Source of the DNA: Candidatus Poribacteria bacterium
GTDB taxonomy: Bacteria > Poribacteria > WGA-4E > WGA-3G
Direction: 5' to 3'
DNA: 64,000 bases
Assembly (NCBI GenBank): GCA_022827885.1
Contig: JAJEIP010000082.1
Coordinates: 37,401-101,400, forward strand
The first letter of the stretch is position 1. Every line of letters starts with the position of its first letter. The notes under the pieces are model-generated. The model did no database searches, had not been told where the DNA came from, and worked only from the letters and a program-made list of their open reading frames with translations. Position numbers and translations under genes: made by a program. This document shows positions 27,969 through 37,203 of the stretch, piece after piece.

Positions 27969-28047
27969 TTTTTACCTACGTCCCTTTCTGCTCGACTACC
28001 TACCATTGTTGGCAGGCGGTTTCTGGCAACAATTACTAAACTTCATG

Positions 28048-28908
28048 CTATTCCTGATACGCATAGGCACGGTGCTGAATCCGCAGATCGAAATCGTCCA
28101 CTGGATCCCATATCGGCATATCCGATGGCACTGTATAACCAAATTGCTCGGTATCCGAGGGATACGGATTCGTCCGGCGTTCGTGGAGGGCGCGTTGATA
28201 GAGTTTGCAGCGTTGCGTCAAGAACTCCGACTGCCACCATTTATACCGTTCGTTCCACTGTGGGGTCCGTTGATCGAAGTAAATCACCCGACGCAGCGTC
28301 CCGCTTGTGTTAATTTTACTGCCGTGCAAGACTTTGGTATGGTGGAGCAGAATATCTCCGGGTTCAACTTCTGCTGGCACTGCGTCTTCACGTTCAAAAT
28401 TGGCTTCACCCCTGTCGATAACCTCCTGTGCTTCTTCGATCCCCCAGAGGTGGCTCTTTGGGATAACCCAGACACATCCGTTATCAACGGTGGAATCATC
28501 TATGTAGATGTCGATGTTAAAGATCGGATGATTCTCCCGGATTGCGTTGCCGTCCCGATGCCATCGTACAGAAGAACCGTGCTTCGGCAGTTTAAAGACT
28601 AAAGATTCATAGCACGGGATAAAATCGGGTCCAACGATCCGATGCAGCAGATCCCCAATGAACGGGTGTCCCAAGAGGCGCAGGGAGAATTCGTTCGGGT
28701 GCGAGTGTAAATAGGTCAGATAGTAAGGGATTCCCTCAGGTCCACGATTACACCATGGATCTGCCGGTCCACCCGCCAAAATCTCATCAATCAGTCGTTG
28801 ACTTTCGCGTTGTATAACGGTAAGTTCATCGGGTTGGATTACACCTTTTAGGATGAGATAGCCGTTATCGTTGAAGAATTGAATTTCGTCGTCCGTAATT
28901 TTCCTCAT
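28048..28908 (-). CDS. Phytanoyl-CoA dioxygenase (PhyH) family enzyme
   Basis: 286 residues. Fe(II) site HxD in VRWHRDGNA (about residue 123), distal HHTKVLHGSKIN with His, and RRVIYF for 2-oxoglutarate. The ATG at 28908 is preferred over an upstream in-frame ATG at 29001 because it lies in a doubled AAGGAAAAATTAAAA ribosome-binding cassette. Substrate unknown; one of three PhyH genes here. Confidence 0.88.
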   Translation of the reverse strand: MRKITDDEIQFFNDNGYLILKGVIQPDELTVIQRESQRLIDEILAGGPADPWCNRGPEGIPYYLTYLHSHPNEFSLRLLGHPFIGDLLHRIVGPDFIPCYESLVFKLPKHGSSVRWHRDGNAIRENHPIFNIDIYIDDSTVDNGCVWVIPKSHLWGIEEAQEVIDRGEANFEREDAVPAEVEPGDILLHHTKVLHGSKINTSGTLRRVIYFDQRTPQWNERYKWWQSEFLTQRCKLYQRALHERRTNPYPSDTEQFGYTVPSDMPIWDPVDDFDLRIQHRAYAYQE

Positions 28909-28944
28909 TTTTAATTTTTCCTTATTTTTAATTTTTCCTTGCGG
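28906..28944 (-). promoter_or_regulatory. Doubled ribosome-binding leader cassette
   Basis: On the minus strand CCGCAAGGAAAAATTAAAAA is followed directly by a second TAAGGAAAAATTAAAA-ATG. The tandem unit is about 18 bases. The same cassette precedes prfA (twice) and sdhB. Confidence 0.6.
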
Positions 28945-29000
28945 ATAAGTATCGGTTGCTTGGACTTTTACGTTTTTCGTGTTCGAGTTGAAGAAATCCA

Positions 29001-29055
29001 CAGAAATACCCTATCAAAAACCCCAAGCAATACGCAGAAATACCCTATCAAAAAC
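29001..29055. repeat. Direct repeat, two 21-bp copies
   Basis: CAGAAATACCCTATCAAAAA (plus a C) at 29001 and 29035, period 34 bases, upstream of the dioxygenase gene and downstream of the kinase-like gene. Role unknown. Confidence 0.65.
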
Positions 29056-29116
29056 ACCCTGCGCCGTTGTTGCAGGCTTGGGTAACGTAGTGAAGTGCAG
29101 CCCCAGAGGCGATAAA

Positions 29117-29959
29117 TTAAAAATCACCAATCGCGGCGTGCCACGCTGAAACGAACGCTTGGACAGACTCATACCTCAACTGTTTGTCTGGATGTGTTGC
29201 TTTTTTTGCGACATGCCATAACGCATCGTTCCCTTTCCAGTCGTCTTGTGAATCGCTGTTGTTGGCGAGCAATACGAACGCTGTCCGTCCTAACATAAAG
29301 ACGTTTGTCCTTTCGTCGATTCTCGCGCCTTTCTGAAATTCCTCGGGTGCCATGAACCGAGTTGAACCATACAACCGTCCTCGGTCGTTTATAAAAGGTG
29401 CTGGATGGTAATGGTCGAAATCGTAGAGATGTATCCGCTTTTCCTCAAAGTCATAGATAATACAACCGTCGTAAAAGTCTTCAGCGATAAACCCGTGCCT
29501 TTCAATAAGGACATGGACATCATAGATGACGTTGAGGGCATCAATTATCTCAGCGGCGGGCAACGCACAAAACCTGTCACGCGGGTGTATTTCATCAGGA
29601 CGCAGTTCCCTTTCAGGACGTACCCCCTCACCATCTACCCAATTGTAGACCAGTGTGAATCCATTGGGAGTCGTGAAAGCGTTGTTCAATCGCGGGAGTG
29701 CCTCGTGCTGGACAACGGCGTGGAAACGCACAGCCTGCTTGAGCCATCTGATGGTTTGTGGCGTGTTGCCGTGTTTAACGAACCACTGTTGATCGTCCAC
29801 GACCACTCGGAAGGATTGGCATCTCGAATCGTGTTCAGGAAACTGAAACGTGATTTCTCCGATCCGCTTCAGGTATGCTTCGATATGTGTGTCAATTTCC
29901 GAAACTTCCAGAAGTGGATGTCGGGTGGGCATTTCGTTTGTCCTCATTGGGCGCGGCAA
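29117..29959 (-). CDS. Protein kinase-fold protein with divergent catalytic motifs
   Basis: 280 residues. A lysine in QQWFVKHG sits where the VAIK lysine should be, a catalytic-loop-like GFIAEDFYDGCIIYDF replaces HRDLKPxN, DFDHY replaces DFG, and GSTRFMAPEEF is a good activation loop plus APE motif. The N-lobe is shorter than in typical Ser/Thr kinases. Could be an active atypical kinase (for example for a small molecule or for the FHA pathway) or a pseudokinase. A standalone minus-strand gene. Confidence 0.65.
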   Translation of the reverse strand: MPRPMRTNEMPTRHPLLEVSEIDTHIEAYLKRIGEITFQFPEHDSRCQSFRVVVDDQQWFVKHGNTPQTIRWLKQAVRFHAVVQHEALPRLNNAFTTPNGFTLVYNWVDGEGVRPERELRPDEIHPRDRFCALPAAEIIDALNVIYDVHVLIERHGFIAEDFYDGCIIYDFEEKRIHLYDFDHYHPAPFINDRGRLYGSTRFMAPEEFQKGARIDERTNVFMLGRTAFVLLANNSDSQDDWKGNDALWHVAKKATHPDKQLRYESVQAFVSAWHAAIGDF

Positions 29960-30128
29960 AACAGTTTTTCCCCGCTTTGCGATTGCTGACTCCTAATAAT
30001 TATCTGCTTGCAAGCGTTACCAAAATAGTATATCATAATATGTGTCAAAATTTAATCTTTTTTTGCGACTGAGAAAACCCAAGAATCACATAACATCGTC
30101 TGCTATAAAAGAAATAGGGAATCTCTTT

Positions 30129-30623
30129 ATGCGACATAACCTCTTCGTCCCGAACAAAATGCCTTATGCCAAAGGAAAAAACCGGCCAGATGTCCCGTGT
30201 ATTCTGTGCGCAATTGTCGAGAAAAACGATAAAGTCCAACGGCTTGAGGTCCATCGAACCGAACGCTTTACCATCTCGCTGAACCTCTATCCTTACAGTC
30301 CGGGACACCTCTTAATTTTTCCGAATCGGCATGTGCTCGACGTCCGAGAGTTGAATCAGGAAGAGGTTTGCGATCTTCACGAACTGCAATGTCTCTGTTT
30401 CGAGGCACTCACGTGTGCTTATCAGCCGCGCGGCTTCAACGTTGGCTATAACATGGGGGATGCCTCCGGGGCAAGCATCGCGCACTTTCATCTGCACGTT
30501 GTCCCTCGATATCCGCGTGAGTTGGGATTCATGGACGTTATTGGCGGTGCGCGTATCATCATTGAAGACCCGAATGCCACGCAGGAGAAACTTGTACAGA
30601 TATTTCAGGAACTAACGGTATAG
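30129..30623 (+). CDS. HIT-family hydrolase/transferase
   Basis: 164 residues from the ATG at 30129. The zinc-type CILC motif in DVPCILCAIVEKN is followed by the histidine triad HFHLHVVPRY. HIT proteins of this group act on dinucleoside polyphosphates (AP4A phosphorylase/hydrolase-like). An in-frame start further upstream gives a poor N-terminus. Cytoplasmic. Confidence 0.85.
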   Translation: MRHNLFVPNKMPYAKGKNRPDVPCILCAIVEKNDKVQRLEVHRTERFTISLNLYPYSPGHLLIFPNRHVLDVRELNQEEVCDLHELQCLCFEALTCAYQPRGFNVGYNMGDASGASIAHFHLHVVPRYPRELGFMDVIGGARIIIEDPNATQEKLVQIFQELTV

Positions 30624-30824
30624 TTTTTAGTTGTCGGAAAGTTTTAAAGTCGGTAAAGTGTTCTAAAGTGCCTAAAGTTGTAAGAGGTGCTTTGACCTTC
30701 CAAACGGAAACCCTTGCAACTTCCCAACTTTAGTACACTTGCAAACTTCCCGACTACCGATGGCAACCTCTTAACCGAAAACCGATAACTGAAAACTGAC
30801 AACTATTCAAGAAAGGAAAACAGA

Positions 30825-32039
30825 ATGAGCAATCCCGCTTATGATATTTTAGCTGAAACGTTAGAGAAACAGGGAATTCAGGTAGAGGCTCTCAAAGCCC
30901 ATCTGAAGCAGCAACACATCGAAACACCGTCATGGGGTTACGGCAATTCTGGTACCCGGTTCGGTGTCTTTGAACAGCTCGGGGCAGCCCGAAATGCCGC
31001 TGAACGTCTGGAAGACGCAGCGACCGTTCACCGTTTCACCGGTATCGCCCCGACCGTCGCACTCCACATCCCGTGGGACAAGACAGACGATTGGGGAGCA
31101 TTGAAACAGTATGCCGCGGATGTCGGTATCGGCATCGGTGCGATTAATCCGAACGTCTTTCAGGATCAGGCGTATAAACTCGGTAGCGTCTGCAACCCGG
31201 ATGCCGATATTCGCCGACTCGCAATCGACCACATGCTCGAGTGTGTTGACATCATGGAGAAAACCGGGTCCGATCTGCTGAGTTTGTGGTTCGCAGACGG
31301 GACGAACTTTCCCGGACAGTCGAACTTCAGGAAACGCAAGCGATGGATGGAGGAGGCATTAGCCGAGGTCTACGATGCGCTGCCAGATGCCACCCGTATG
31401 CTCATCGAGTACAAGTTCTTTGAACCCGCATTCTACCATACCGATCTCCCCGACTGGGGAACCGCCTACCTCATGGCAACGAAACTCGGTGAGAAAGCGC
31501 AAGTCCTCATCGACTTAGGACATCACCCCCAAGGCACGAATATTGAGTTCATCGTCGCCTATCTGATTGATGAAGGCAAACTCGGTGGGTTCCATTTCAA
31601 CTGTCGGAAATACGCAGATGATGACTTGACAGTAGGTTCTATCAATCCGCAGGAAGTCTTCCTGATTTACACCGAACTGGTCGCCGCAGAACTCGATCCC
31701 GATACGGAAACCGACATCGCTTACATGATCGATCAGAGTCATAACCTGAAACCGAAGGTAGAAGCGAGTATCCAATCCGTGTGTAATCTGCAAAAGGCGT
31801 ATGCGAAGGCACTGCTGGTTGACCGGGGGGCACTCGCCGCCGCGCAGGATGCCGCTGACTTGGTGGAGGCAGAATCCATTCTCCAGCGCGCGTATGAAAC
31901 GGATGTAAATCCCCTATTGGAGCAGGTCCGTTTGGAGATGGGGCGCGATCCACATCCATTGACAGCTTACCGGAAAAGCGGTTATTACGAAAAGATTAGT
32001 ACTGCGCGTGTCGGTGGTGAAAGCCAAGGTTGGGCATAG
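30825..32039 (+). CDS. rhaI: L-rhamnose isomerase-type sugar isomerase (RhaI branch)
   Basis: 404 residues, TIM-barrel isomerase of the RhaI type found in Pseudomonas and actinobacteria. Metal-site and active-site features seen: [68 protein letters not shown] and [10 protein letters not shown], which carry the conserved Glu, Asp and His ligands. Interconverts L-rhamnose and L-rhamnulose or related ketoses. Good RBS (AAAGGAAAA). An oxidoreductase follows 75 bases later, beyond a hairpin, so the two may be related but possibly not cotranscribed. Confidence 0.85.
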   Translation: MSNPAYDILAETLEKQGIQVEALKAHLKQQHIETPSWGYGNSGTRFGVFEQLGAARNAAERLEDAATVHRFTGIAPTVALHIPWDKTDDWGALKQYAADVGIGIGAINPNVFQDQAYKLGSVCNPDADIRRLAIDHMLECVDIMEKTGSDLLSLWFADGTNFPGQSNFRKRKRWMEEALAEVYDALPDATRMLIEYKFFEPAFYHTDLPDWGTAYLMATKLGEKAQVLIDLGHHPQGTNIEFIVAYLIDEGKLGGFHFNCRKYADDDLTVGSINPQEVFLIYTELVAAELDPDTETDIAYMIDQSHNLKPKVEASIQSVCNLQKAYAKALLVDRGALAAAQDAADLVEAESILQRAYETDVNPLLEQVRLEMGRDPHPLTAYRKSGYYEKISTARVGGESQGWA

Positions 32040-32067
32040 GCACGGTTGAAACAGTCTCAAACTCGGT

Positions 32068-32090
32068 AGGCGCGGTTTCTAACCGCGCCT
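32068..32090. terminator. Hairpin with short T-run after rhaI
   Basis: AGGCGCGGTT-3 nt-AACCGCGCCT followed by TTTCTT. A rho-independent-like terminator of rhaI made from a member of the GCGGTT/AACCGC palindrome family. Confidence 0.6.
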
Positions 32091-32114
32091 TTCTTATGGA
32101 AAATCAGTAAAAAT

Positions 32115-33056
32115 ATGACCAAGATTAAAATCGGAATTATCGGTTCGGGTGGGATGGCACGGAATCACCTCGCGCGATTTGCGTCAATTCCAGATGCTGA
32201 AATCGTGGCGATCGCCTCCAGAAACGAACAGACAGGCACTCAACTCGCCAAAGAACACACGACAGTCTTTATACCCGAATGGCAACGTCTTATTGAACGT
32301 GAAGACATAGCGGGTGTCGTCATCTGCACCCACAACGACAGCCATGGTGAGATGACCCTCGCGGCGTTGCGATCAGATAAACACGTCTTCGTGGAGTATC
32401 CGCTTGCCAGTGATGTCGGTGAAGGAGAAGCGGCACTGCAGCTCGCAGGAAAGCAGGGTCGTGTACTTCGGGTGTCGCATCCAGAGGCAGTCTCCAACAC
32501 CCACAAAGCCCTCAAGCAAAAAATAGGCGAACTCGGCGATCTGCTGCTCACCTCTTTCGTGCGCCTCACACCGGGTCGCGGTGCGCGTCCTGAGATACTC
32601 TTCAATCTGCCGGTGTCAGGAACCCCCACGCATTTTTTCATCTATCATATCTATCCGATTGTGGATTTCTTCGGGGGTGCTGCGTCCGTTAAAAGGAACG
32701 CTGTCTACGAAGGATTAAGGGAGACTGGACAATACGACGGGTTTGTCAACACGCTCACTGTTGAATTCAAACGCGGCGGTATCGGACAGTGGACCTGGGC
32801 AGGTGGCATCGCTATCAACGCCGCCGAAGAACACGAGCGATACGTCCTCACGGAAGGCACAATTAGTGATGCGGGTGGCGAGTGGCACTGTACAACACCT
32901 TCTGGCGTGACACCGATTCTTATACCGGATTCACCGCAACAGACGCTCCAAGAGTTATGGTTCTCTGAGATCCGAGGGGCTGCCGATGAGCCTCCGAATT
33001 TGGAAGACGCAACAGTTGCGCTGGAGGCAATCCGCATCAGTCTCGCCTCCGAATAG
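32115..33056 (+). CDS. Gfo/Idh/MocA family oxidoreductase with altered EKP motif
   Basis: 313 residues. Nucleotide loop GIIGSGGMARNH, strand-2 IASRNEQ, and HVFVEYPLAS where EKP reads EYP: the lysine normally used for cofactor and substrate binding is a tyrosine here. The rest (RVSHPEAVSNTHKAL, the long C-terminal sheet) is typical. It may therefore be a variant dehydrogenase or a non-canonical one. Downstream of the rhamnose isomerase on the same strand. Confidence 0.85.
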   Translation: MTKIKIGIIGSGGMARNHLARFASIPDAEIVAIASRNEQTGTQLAKEHTTVFIPEWQRLIEREDIAGVVICTHNDSHGEMTLAALRSDKHVFVEYPLASDVGEGEAALQLAGKQGRVLRVSHPEAVSNTHKALKQKIGELGDLLLTSFVRLTPGRGARPEILFNLPVSGTPTHFFIYHIYPIVDFFGGAASVKRNAVYEGLRETGQYDGFVNTLTVEFKRGGIGQWTWAGGIAINAAEEHERYVLTEGTISDAGGEWHCTTPSGVTPILIPDSPQQTLQELWFSEIRGAADEPPNLEDATVALEAIRISLASE

Positions 33057-33060
33057 TCCA

Positions 33061-33837
33061 TCACAGCGTCCGTTGAAACCATGCGACGGATCTGGTAATC
33101 ACCGCTTGTTCCCATGCAACCGTATTGAAGGTATGATCGGCTTTATCAACGATCGCAAGTTCCGTCAGAGCATCGCGTCCGCGCATCAATTCGTAGTAGC
33201 GTCTGCCGTGGGAGGCGGGCACGACATCATCACCGCTGCCGTGAATCACGAGGAGCGCGCCTGTAAATTGCTGAATGATAACGGAAGGGGATATATCGGG
33301 GAGTTCTTCATAGAACGCTTTCCCGACGATGTTCGGATTTAACTGCGCGATTTCCTCTGGTGTCGGCGTGTTCTTGCCTCTCTCCAATATTTCCTGTTTC
33401 CGGTCTGGCGGATCGTCCGAGAGTGGTGCCCACATCACCGTCGATTTCACACGCGTATCTTGCCCGGAGACACACGCCGCAACACAGCCTCCCATGCTCA
33501 ATCCCAAAATGCCGATGCGTTCAGGGTCTACCCCTTGCATAGCGGTAAGCACATCAATTGACTTGACGGCATCGGAAACCTCACCCCCGATCGTCATCTC
33601 TGAGAAATCGCCTGCACTGTCCCCGGAACCCCGAAAATCGAAGCGGAGCACATAGAACCCGATAGTGGCGAGCTCCCGCGCAGTTTTGACGAATATCCGG
33701 TGTGGTTCGACCTTCGTTCCCGTAAATCCGTGAAAAAAGGCAACCGCTGGACACGGTGTTTCGTAACCTGTCGGTGAATGCAGTATCCCGTTTATCTGCT
33801 GTCCTTGATTGTAAAATACGATCGGTCTTTCTGTCAT
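33061..33837 (-). CDS. Alpha/beta hydrolase (dienelactone hydrolase/esterase-like)
   Basis: 258 residues. FHGFTGTKVEPH oxyanion loop, nucleophile elbow GLSMGG, acid in HGSGDDVVPA and His in DKADHTFN. ATG at 33837 chosen because AAAGGAAAG lies 7 bases upstream. Probably a cytoplasmic acyl or feruloyl-type esterase. It lies 23 bases after the Rpn-type gene and converges with the oxidoreductase. Confidence 0.85.
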   Translation of the reverse strand: MTERPIVFYNQGQQINGILHSPTGYETPCPAVAFFHGFTGTKVEPHRIFVKTARELATIGFYVLRFDFRGSGDSAGDFSEMTIGGEVSDAVKSIDVLTAMQGVDPERIGILGLSMGGCVAACVSGQDTRVKSTVMWAPLSDDPPDRKQEILERGKNTPTPEEIAQLNPNIVGKAFYEELPDISPSVIIQQFTGALLVIHGSGDDVVPASHGRRYYELMRGRDALTELAIVDKADHTFNTVAWEQAVITRSVAWFQRTL

Positions 33838-33860
33838 ATTTTTCTTTCCTTTAGCGAGGT

Positions 33861-34766
33861 TCACTCTCCATTTGACGCCAAAGCCCTCTGGAAATCCTCT
33901 GGACTTTCTGCTAAGATTGCGGCGCGATGCAACTGCTTAAGGCGTTTGGGGTCTTCAATTGTTTCTAATACTGGTCTGAAAGTGCGCGCCACATCAGGCT
34001 GTAATCGAAGCCTCAATGCTTCAAGGATATCCTCACGCGCCCGTTCTTTCATGCCTTGTTCAAGTCCCTGTTGGTGTGCTTCCGCTGCTGCTTTCTCCGT
34101 CCAGTATTCGATAATATTAGATTGCTGCATGGTTTCCTCCAGAATGATATTTGAAATCAGTTCCGATCCGTAAACTAAATTCCCTAAAACCGCGAGGCTC
34201 CCGAGATATGCTGGCTTATTCGGGACATCAACACTATCTGCGGTTTGGACACAGCGACGCAGCCATTCTTCAGCACCCATATCCGCAGGACGTTTCATGA
34301 GGGGTGTGAAAGGGAGTAAACCTGTTGGTTTATTATCAAGAATTGGCTCACCTTCCATTTCAATCAGCCGTAGGACTTGATATTCAATGAAGACCTGATG
34401 TCCAACTATATTTTGTTCGTAAACGCCACGATCCCGCCGTCCCGCATCGGGACGGAGATAAATGACACTTGAATATACCGGCAACCGATAGGTCTCCATC
34501 AACCGAATGATATAGCCTGCCATTCGAAGTGACATCTCAGGATCATAACTGTCCGTGGTCTGAAATTCCAAATGGACCAGGACCTCTTCACCGTTGAGTT
34601 CCACTTTGATGACGATATCTGCTTCGTGCATTTCAACCGTAGGTTGTTCGGGGACGATCAATTCAACAAAAGTAACATCGCCTCGCTCAAAGTTTAGGCA
34701 GTGATTGACGAAGTCCATGGGGTGCGTTTGTGCTTGTGTTTTGCTAACAGTATCAAAAATCGCCAT
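33861..34766 (-). CDS. Rpn/YhgA-type PD-(D/E)xK nuclease (recombination-promoting) protein
   Basis: 301 residues. The core EADIVIKVELNGEEVLVHLEFQTTDS is the Rpn/DUF4351-like PD-(D/E)xK layout (D, then E-x-Q), followed by MSLRMAGYIIRLMETYRLPVYSSVIYLRP. These proteins are annotated as putative transposases and promote recA-independent recombination in E. coli. C-terminal half is helical with a coiled-coil-like EQGMKERAREDILEALRLRLQ. Common in mobile, repeat-rich genomes. Confidence 0.75.
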   Translation of the reverse strand: MAIFDTVSKTQAQTHPMDFVNHCLNFERGDVTFVELIVPEQPTVEMHEADIVIKVELNGEEVLVHLEFQTTDSYDPEMSLRMAGYIIRLMETYRLPVYSSVIYLRPDAGRRDRGVYEQNIVGHQVFIEYQVLRLIEMEGEPILDNKPTGLLPFTPLMKRPADMGAEEWLRRCVQTADSVDVPNKPAYLGSLAVLGNLVYGSELISNIILEETMQQSNIIEYWTEKAAAEAHQQGLEQGMKERAREDILEALRLRLQPDVARTFRPVLETIEDPKRLKQLHRAAILAESPEDFQRALASNGE

Positions 34767-35327
34767 TCTGTTCCCTTTCCGAGTTCAGCCAATTATACCA
34801 TATATCTGCAATGCGAAACCAATTTTTATTGAGAGACACTCACAGTAGATTTCGGAATAATGTTCCAAAATGTTACGTTTTTATAACATTTTTAAATTGG
34901 CATTTCTGTGTGCGTTTCGGCTGGGAATCCACGGGTGGCGTAGGTTTTTTGGATGTTTCTCTGTTGCGATTCTCTGTTAGAAAAAAAATAATTTGGTGAA
35001 AAGTGTAACATTTTTCATTTTTTTGTCTGAATCGTGGATTGACGCAGCGGACGCGGATTTCGGGAACGTGGGGGTCTTGCCGCGTCCGCTGTTGGCTATG
35101 GGTGTCCGCAGTCTGAACTGTGATTGACCCTGATTTTTGCGATTTCTGTGATTTATAGGATTACAAATATTATACCATAATTCCCAAGCAAAAGTAAATG
35201 CAAAATGACTACATGAGAATTTGCTCTCAGATGCGGGTTTTGTGTGCCAAATGACATCCGCTGATAGATTCCTATGACTGTGTGGGCATTCTCAAAAGCA
35301 AGGTGTGAAAAATACATTGGAATGTGC
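34767..35327. other. AT-rich gap without a recognisable gene
   Basis: About 560 bases between the Rpn-type gene and the XRE gene promoter. Several stop-rich short frames only. A GC-rich patch at 35035-35110 stands out from the AT-rich background. I see no gene, RNA or repeat that I can name. Confidence 0.5.
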
Positions 35328-35333
35328 TATACT
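35328..35333 (+). promoter_or_regulatory. Extended -10 promoter for the XRE gene
   Basis: TGC-TATACT forms an extended -10. The -35 region (GTGAAA at 35305-35310, 17-base spacing) is weak. Transcript would start about 45 bases before the GTG start at 35378. Confidence 0.45.
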
Positions 35334-35377
35334 ATCAGTAGACTATACCAAATTACGAGTTTTATAGGAGACAACCT

Positions 35378-35794
35378 GTGGAAACCAACGCACAAGGAAA
35401 TACTCAAGACACCCAACCAGACATTAATCCGTATTTCTTGCGCTATTTGCGCGAAAAGGTGGCAAAAGCCACACAAGAAGAACTCGCGAGCGAAATCGGT
35501 GTTGATATCGAGACAGTAAAACATTGGGAAACAGGTAGAAGACAACCGAGTCAGAAACACCTATTAGCATTGGAAAGATTTTTCGGTATTAAGACAGGTT
35601 CCCTTGCTTTGGAAATGCAACAGATTTTGGTTCAAGACTTCAGTGCTGCATACTTTGGAGATGCTGATGCGAGAGAGAGGCTTGAATGGGTGGATAAGAA
35701 TCGCAAATTAGGACAGGCACTTCGCATTATACCCGTTCCTCCGAGAACCCGAACGGCGGAGATCCTCGCTGCGTTGTTAGAAGATATTTCATAG
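35378..35794 (+). CDS. XRE-type helix-turn-helix protein
   Basis: 138 residues from a GTG with TAGGAG upstream. Residues 20-75 form a Cro/C1-type HTH: LREKVAKATQEELASEIGVDIETVKHWETGRRQPS, then HLLALERFFGI. The C-terminal half is helical, ending RTRTAEILAALLEDIS. Probably a local repressor, for phage, island or toxin control, but no partner toxin gene is adjacent. Function not assigned. Confidence 0.75.
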   Translation: METNAQGNTQDTQPDINPYFLRYLREKVAKATQEELASEIGVDIETVKHWETGRRQPSQKHLLALERFFGIKTGSLALEMQQILVQDFSAAYFGDADARERLEWVDKNRKLGQALRIIPVPPRTRTAEILAALLEDIS

Positions 35795-35859
35795 GGTCTT
35801 ATTTTCAAGACTCCCTGCCTTACTTCCCTTCAATTTTCAGTTTAGATCGGACTCGGTTG

Positions 35860-35885
35860 GGCGCGTCGTTTCCCTTAAACGCGCC
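35860..35885. repeat. GGCGCGT palindrome
   Basis: GGCGCGT-12 nt-ACGCGCC, 65 bases after the XRE gene. A degenerate member of the window-wide palindrome family or a transcript-end hairpin. Confidence 0.5.
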
Positions 35886-36143
35886 TGTCGGAACACAGGA
35901 CTGGTATTCGCAATCTGAAACCGGTGTTCTGTCTGTTGCTGCCGTCATTGTATCATACTATTCGTACCTACTACCCTCCTAATTCCATCCAGGAGAGCAA
36001 CATTTGCTGCTCTTTCTGCCTTTATCTGTTCCAATTTTTATATTTTTCTTGCCATATACTTCCAAATTACCGTTAAAATCCTCCTATTTTCGGATATTTA
36101 CCGACAATTATATGCTATTTGATTGAATTTTACTGACAATTTA

Positions 36144-36180
36144 TTGTTATTTTCTGTCAAAATAGGTATAATATTATACC
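36144..36180 (+). promoter_or_regulatory. Promoter whose -10 lies in a perfect 16-bp palindrome
   Basis: TTGTTA (36144-36149), 17 bases, TATAAT (36167-36172). The -10 is embedded in GGTATAATATTATACC (36165-36180). Upstream bases contain three related CTGACAATT-like words (near 36100, 36133 and 36155). The layout suggests repressor control. Confidence 0.55.
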
Positions 36181-36267
36181 AATAGCAGATAATATGTCTT
36201 ATCTACGTAGGTTAATTGGTTTAAATTAGGTGATATACCCAACATTGTCGGACAAAACGCGTATTGC

Positions 36268-36524
36268 ATGGGAAATTGAGGGGGTTACAGACGGTGGTTT
36301 ACGATTTAGGACCTAAGCCAACGAAGAGCCAGATCTTTGCCCAGAAGATTTACCTGATAGCTATCAACGATCGAGGTTTTGCTATCGAATCAATTTCTCC
36401 AGTGGATCTTGAACACCTCGCTGACGAGGCACTCCGGCGTTTTCCGAAAGAATGCGATAGCCGATTCCGGCGAACAGCAATCGGGCATATTCGAGCGTTT
36501 CAAAGGACGTGTGGTAAGGATTAG
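36268..36524 (+). CDS. Hypothetical protein, possibly frameshifted at its 5' end
   Basis: About 84 residues from ATG at 36268: VVYDLGPKPTKSQIFAQKIY, then a helical SPVDLEHLADEALRRFPKE segment. No family recognised. A second frame just upstream (KTRIAWEIEGVTDGGLRF, stopping at 36314) looks coding too, so this may be one decayed gene. It lies downstream of the palindromic promoter at 36144. Confidence 0.35.
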
Positions 36525-36573
36525 TTCTTTAGGAATATCAAAGACTGTTTACTTCCTCAAAAGCAACAGATCT

Positions 36574-36726
36574 ATGTGGATACTTGGGGTTATTGGAACA
36601 CTCGTGTTTAGTGTTATGGCGGTAGGTGTAGTCGTCTTCCTGCTCCGTCTGCTGATAGGACCCTTTCTTCTCATCGTCTGCTTACTGAAGAGTGCTTACC
36701 GATTTTTACGGGAATTGAGGGAATGA
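36574..36726 (+). CDS. Possible small membrane protein
   Basis: About 50 residues in the frame that continues from 36379. Two hydrophobic helices (ILGVIGTLVFSVMAVGVVVFLL and LLIGPFLLIVCLL, split here by family description) end in RFLRELRE. The true start is unclear; ATG 36574 lacks a strong RBS. Unknown function. Confidence 0.35.
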   Translation: MWILGVIGTLVFSVMAVGVVVFLLRLLIGPFLLIVCLLKSAYRFLRELRE

Positions 36727-36727
36727 A

Positions 36728-36925
36728 GGTTTCCCACTGCTTTAGCTTTGGGATGAAATTCCGCCCTCGTGAATAGGTCCACGGGTCAGGGCGTGAAAAT
36801 TCACGTCCTTTTGCTTGTGAAGTGTGGTATAATTAACGTATCAAGTTGGCAGACATAGTCGGCGTTACCGCCCCCTTCCCAGTAACGGGTGGGACTCCGG
36901 TGACGTGTCTGCTTCCCACCGATTA
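36728..36925 (+). mobile_element. IS200/IS605-type end remnants (structured DNA)
   Basis: At 36729-36755, TTTCCCACTGC-x-TTGGGATGA resembles the right-end hairpin of IS605-group elements. At 36838-36925, TATCAAGTTGG then C-GACAT, an imperfect stem, then CGTGTC and CCCACC resemble the left end of the intact TnpB element at 61548-62925, which has TATCAAGTTGG, CCGACAT, CGTGTC and CCCACC in the same order. The second block folds as CAGACA...TGTCTG with an inner GTTAC/GTAAC stem. No transposase gene follows. Confidence 0.45.
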
Positions 36926-37203
36926 GAGGATAAAAGCGTGAGCGTGAGCACCAGCAGATACTTTTGAAAGACAATCGTAAAAGCGAACAGAATAGATCCT
37001 CTATGTTCACAGTCTGAGACGCCGAAAGCGCGATGATCGTGTTGACAAGTTTCTCGATTGCTGTTATCGCTGAAGTCTTTTTGCACAATCTTCTCATCGT
37101 AGGGAATAGCACCTTAAAATCCGTCAGTGTTGTGCTTGATAATGTTTCAAACATTCTGTCAGCAACAACTCTGCTGACGATACTTGAAGAATGAATCAGT
37201 CTC

